In this document: positions 7,417-9,647 of the stretch, one piece after another
Position numbering within the stretch: the stretch's first letter is position 1
Layout of the letters: each line of letters begins with the position of its first letter
Assembly (NCBI GenBank): GCA_013696045.1
Contig: JACCZH010000144.1
Location: forward strand, 1 to 9,647
Direction: 5' to 3'
DNA length: 9,647 bases
Source: Chloroflexia bacterium
GTDB taxonomy: Bacteria > Chloroflexota > Chloroflexia > Thermomicrobiales > CFX8
The notes under the pieces: generated by a model
What the model was told of the DNA's origin: nothing
The model's input: only the letters and a program-made list of their open reading frames with translations
Databases searched by the model: none
Made by a program: the position numbers and the translations under genes

Positions 7417-7430
7417 CCAGTTTATACTGG
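7417..7430. promoter_or_regulatory. Palindrome overlapping a possible radC -10 box
   Basis: CCAGT-TTAT-ACTGG is a 5-bp inverted repeat. It contains TATACT (7423-7428), a good -10 match for a start near 7435, about 20 bases before the radC GTG. The opposite strand reads TATAAA, so it might serve both directions. No clear -35 box is seen on either side, which limits confidence. Confidence 0.35.
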
Positions 7431-7440
7431 CGCCATCAAA

Positions 7441-7447
7441 AGAAAGG
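7441..7447 (+). promoter_or_regulatory. Ribosome binding site deciding the radC start
   Basis: AGAAAGG, 7 bases before the GTG at 7455, supports that start. The frame stays open for 71 more codons upstream, but that stretch is antisense to the stress gene and has no RadC-like residues. Confidence 0.55.
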
Positions 7448-7454
7448 CGTTGCC

Positions 7455-8165
7455 GTGGAATATGTGGTGGGCCGTGGTCTCACGTTGAAAGAGCTTCCCG
7501 CCGACGAGCGGCCGCGGGAGAAGATGCGCTTGCGAGGTCCGGGCGCGGTGTCGAACGCCGAGCTCCTCGCAATTCTCCTGAACACCGGGACTCAGGGTGA
7601 AACGGTGACAGCGCTCGCCCAACGGATCCTGGCTGAAGGCGGCGGCTTGCGCGGGCTGCGCGGCCAGGACCATTACGCGTTGATGGGCATCCATGGCCTT
7701 GGCGAGGCAAAGGCCTCGAAAGTGCTGGCCGCGCTGGAGCTGGGCAGGCGGATAGCGGCCCTTGCGCCCGAGGACCGGCAGCAGGTGAAAACACCGGAAG
7801 ATCTCGCAACGCTCTTTACTCCATTCCTGGCGGCCCTCGACCACGAAGAGCTGCGGGTGGCACTGCTTGACACCAAGCACCGGGTAGAACGAGTCGTCAC
7901 GGTGTACCAGGGTAGTGTCAACGCGGCCCAGGTGCGCGTGGCGGAAGTGTTCAAGGAGGCAGTGCGCGCGAATTGCCCCGCCATCGCCATTGCCCATAAT
8001 CACCCGAGTGGCGATCCGACACCGTCAGCCGCCGACATCGCCCTGACAGCTGAGTTGGCCAAAGCCTCCGAGCTACTGAATATCGACCTGATTGACCATC
8101 TTATTGTAGGAGACGGCCGCTGGATCTCGCTGCGGAGGATGGGCCTGGGTTTTAGCAGCCGGTGA
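7455..8165 (+). CDS. radC: RadC-family JAB/MPN-domain protein
   Basis: A 236-residue protein, close to the usual 220-230 residues of RadC. The N-terminal part opens with LKELPADERPREKM (11-24) and GAVSNAELLAILLNTGT (30-46), a family signature. A helix-hairpin-helix-like region follows (about 60-100, MGIHGLGEAKASKVLAALELGRR). The C-terminal JAB/MPN metalloprotease-like domain has HNHPSG (181-186) and Asp194, completing the H-x-H...D metal site, and ends with DLIDHLIVGDGRW. Despite the historical name, a role in DNA repair is not established; RadC-like domains also occur with mobile and natural-competence genes. It heads a plus-strand run: hisIE begins 29 bases after its stop, so the two may be cotranscribed although no functional link is known. 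Confidence 0.93.
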   Translation: MEYVVGRGLTLKELPADERPREKMRLRGPGAVSNAELLAILLNTGTQGETVTALAQRILAEGGGLRGLRGQDHYALMGIHGLGEAKASKVLAALELGRRIAALAPEDRQQVKTPEDLATLFTPFLAALDHEELRVALLDTKHRVERVVTVYQGSVNAAQVRVAEVFKEAVRANCPAIAIAHNHPSGDPTPSAADIALTAELAKASELLNIDLIDHLIVGDGRWISLRRMGLGFSSR

Positions 8166-8180
8166 TAGACTCCCCGCCGT

Positions 8181-8186
8181 GGGAGG
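8181..8186 (+). promoter_or_regulatory. Strong ribosome binding site of hisIE
   Basis: GGGAGG, 8 bases before ATG 8195, sets the start there. The alternative GTG at 8162, which overlaps the radC stop as GTGA, would add 11 residues that do not look like HisI. Confidence 0.75.
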
Positions 8187-8194
8187 ATGAGTAC

Positions 8195-8851
8195 ATGAAC
8201 GACATAGATACACAACTGAATGCGGTTGCATGGGACGCCAACGGCCTGGCCCCGGCCATCGTGCAGGATGCGCGTAGCGGCGAGGTGCGGATGCTCGGTT
8301 TCGTCAGCCGTGAGTCGTTGGGACTGACGATAGAGACCGGTTTCGTGCATTTTTTCAGCCGCTCGCGACAGAAGATCTGGAAAAAAGGTGAAACCTCGGG
8401 CAACGTGCTTGAGGTTGTTGAGGTACGGGTCGATTGCGACAACGACACGCTGCTGATCCGGGCCATTCCGCACGGCCCGACCTGTCATACCGGCGCGGAC
8501 AACTGCTTTTACCAGGAGCCGATCTACTCGACCGGAACGCCCGTCCAGGGGGCGGCCATTCTGGACCAGATCGCGGATATCGTCGCCGACCGCAAGCGTC
8601 ATATGCCGGAGGGGTCGTATACGACCTACCTCTTCGAGCAGGGCATCGACAAGATCGGCAAGAAGATCGGTGAGGAGTCAGCCGAGGTCATCATCGCGGC
8701 CAAGAATGGTGATCCCGAGTCCTTGGCCGGCGAGGCAGCCGATTTGCTGTACCACCTGCTGGTCATGCTCCAGGCGTCCGATGTGCCGCTGAGTGATGTC
8801 TGGCGGGTGCTTGAGGAGCGGCATGTCCAGAAGACGGGCACGTCAACGTGA
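8195..8851 (+). CDS. hisIE: Bifunctional phosphoribosyl-AMP cyclohydrolase / phosphoribosyl-ATP pyrophosphatase
   Basis: Catalyses steps 2 and 3 of histidine synthesis: hydrolysis of PR-ATP to PR-AMP (HisE), then ring opening of PR-AMP (HisI). The N-terminal HisI domain (about 8-112) has MLGFVSRESL, HFFSRSRQKIWKKGETSGN (52-70), the metal-binding DCDND (80-84), and the zinc cysteines in GPTCHTGADNCF (Cys97, Cys104). The C-terminal HisE domain (about 120-210) is a MazG-like all-alpha fold with SYTTYLFEQG, KIGKKIGEESAEVIIAA (153-169) and EAADLLYHLLVMLQ (180-193), containing the acidic magnesium ligands. At 218 residues it is slightly longer than E. coli HisIE. No other his gene is in the window, so the pathway is dispersed here. 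Its TGA overlaps the next gene's GTG by 4 bases. Confidence 0.96.
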   Translation: MNDIDTQLNAVAWDANGLAPAIVQDARSGEVRMLGFVSRESLGLTIETGFVHFFSRSRQKIWKKGETSGNVLEVVEVRVDCDNDTLLIRAIPHGPTCHTGADNCFYQEPIYSTGTPVQGAAILDQIADIVADRKRHMPEGSYTTYLFEQGIDKIGKKIGEESAEVIIAAKNGDPESLAGEAADLLYHLLVMLQASDVPLSDVWRVLEERHVQKTGTST

Positions 8852-9516
8852 ACCGAAGACGTTACGAGGCGGTGCTGTTCGACTGGGACGACACGCTCTG
8901 TTACGGCGAGCCGCATTATCTCGACCATACCCAGACCGTCGCTCGGCGACTTCAGGTTGAAGTAACGCGGCAGGATGTGCACGATGCTTATCTGCGCTCA
9001 GCGAGAGACGGCATGCTAGAACCCGAGGAGTTTTACGCGAGGCTCGCTCATGCGTTAGGCATAGCTGATGAACATCACGAGGCGTTTCGAGAGGGAGTCA
9101 TTGACCGCGATGCTGTAAGGGCAATCTTTGACGGCGTACGACACGTTATTGATGGGCTCTCGAAGCGCGATCTCAAGATCGGGTTGCTTTCAAACAACGT
9201 ACATGTTGCGCTGAGGGCTGAGGCGCTTAACATTCAGCATCACTTTGACGTTATCGTTTCGCCATATACCTACGGCGTTCACAAACCTGACCCCAAGATA
9301 TTCATTGAGACACTGGCCGTTATGGGAGTTGAGCCCGAGCGGGCGATCTACGTGGGCGATTCCTACAACGATGATGTCGTCGGAGCCCGAGCAGCCGGGA
9401 TGACGCCGGTGTTGATCGACCGCTATGAGTTGACGATCGATGGTCACGATGCCGAGCATCGTATCGAGACGCTGGATGCGTTGGAAGAGGTGCTGGAGCG
9501 GTTGCTCGCATCGTAG
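8848..9516 (+). CDS. HAD-superfamily hydrolase (phosphatase), coupled to hisIE
   Basis: A 222-residue cytoplasmic phosphatase of the haloacid dehalogenase family. Motif I is FDWDDTL, with nucleophile Asp12 and acid Asp14; motif II is LLSNN (Ser115); motif III is the Lys of VHKPDPKIF (Lys146); motif IV is GDSYNDDVVGA (Asp171, Asp175/176). A helical cap lies between motifs I and II (about 17-95), as in phosphoglycolate phosphatase and pyrophosphatase-like (C1-cap) members. The substrate cannot be read from sequence. The GTG start overlaps the hisIE stop (GTGA, 8848-8851) with only a weak upstream purine run, so translation is probably coupled. That context makes histidinol-phosphate a candidate substrate, as HAD-type histidinol phosphatases exist, but a housekeeping role such as phosphoglycolate repair is equally possible. 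Confidence 0.9.
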   Translation: MNRRRYEAVLFDWDDTLCYGEPHYLDHTQTVARRLQVEVTRQDVHDAYLRSARDGMLEPEEFYARLAHALGIADEHHEAFREGVIDRDAVRAIFDGVRHVIDGLSKRDLKIGLLSNNVHVALRAEALNIQHHFDVIVSPYTYGVHKPDPKIFIETLAVMGVEPERAIYVGDSYNDDVVGARAAGMTPVLIDRYELTIDGHDAEHRIETLDALEEVLERLLAS

Positions 9517-9591
9517 GGGCATCACACGTGCGCCTGTTGCATTGACACCAAAGTACCCATCATTTTGGGGTGGAGTGAGGGCGTCGTGGCG

Positions 9592-9647
9592 GTCATCCTG
9601 AGGAACGAAGGATCTCTGCTGTAACACCACTCCTGTGAAACGAGATC
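9592..9647. repeat. Second copy of the long inverted repeat, cut by the window end
   Basis: The left arm at 9592-9616 is again 25 bases and matches the left arm of the 5938 copy at 16 of 25 positions without gaps. After a 25-base loop, the last six bases of the window (GAGATC, 9642-9647) are exactly the reverse complement of the arm's inner end, so the right arm appears to start there and continue outside. As with the first copy, it follows a gene (75 bases after the phosphatase stop). Confidence 0.7.

Noticed and set aside
7242..7454. Upstream 71-codon extension of the radC frame
   Set aside because: It overlaps the stress gene start on the other strand, has no RadC-like residues, and a better start with a ribosome site exists at 7455.
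9542..9570. Perfect TTGACA after the phosphatase gene, possible promoter
   Set aside because: No acceptable -10 box lies 15-19 bases downstream and no gene follows within the window.
9548..9572. Possible terminator hairpin (CCAAA...TTTGG) after the phosphatase gene
   Set aside because: The stem is only 5 bp, with an 11-base loop and no T-run; too weak to call.

Overview
The window is a GC-rich bacterial chromosome segment with densely packed genes, short intergenic gaps and many GTG starts. The gene families and the style of the intergenic repeats suggest a Chloroflexota-type genome, perhaps near Thermomicrobia. That assignment comes from remembered family resemblance, not from a marker gene. 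I see no rRNA, tRNA, transposase, phage structural gene or CRISPR array, and no gene-free stretch longer than about 155 bases.

Layout. Bases 70-2214 (+) encode a large protein with an XPB/Ssl2-type helicase-associated C-terminal domain but no motor; its frame stays open to the left edge. Bases 2357-3007 (+) encode a small protein with a Rad52/single-strand-annealing-like N-terminal motif and a short helical C-terminal module. It overlaps by 4 bases an MFS transporter (3004-4188, +). After a perfect 13-bp-stem palindrome comes guaA, GMP synthase (4338-5921, +). A 77-base inverted repeat separates guaA from a convergent two-gene minus-strand unit: a YflT-like general stress protein (7301-6792) followed by a multi-pass, histidine-rich, ZIP-like membrane protein (6767-6039). 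A 153-base divergent region with two small palindromes leads to a plus-strand run: radC (7455-8165), the bifunctional histidine gene hisIE (8195-8851) and a HAD-family phosphatase (8848-9516) that overlaps hisIE by 4 bases. The window ends inside a second copy of the inverted repeat found after guaA.

How the parts relate. Most of the genes are housekeeping: purine synthesis, histidine synthesis, transport and stress. The more interesting points are the two related 25-base-arm inverted repeats placed just after genes, the annealing-protein-like gene coupled to a transporter, the HAD phosphatase coupled to hisIE (a candidate histidinol-phosphatase), and the palindrome in front of guaA. I found no clear new multi-gene defence or mobile system.
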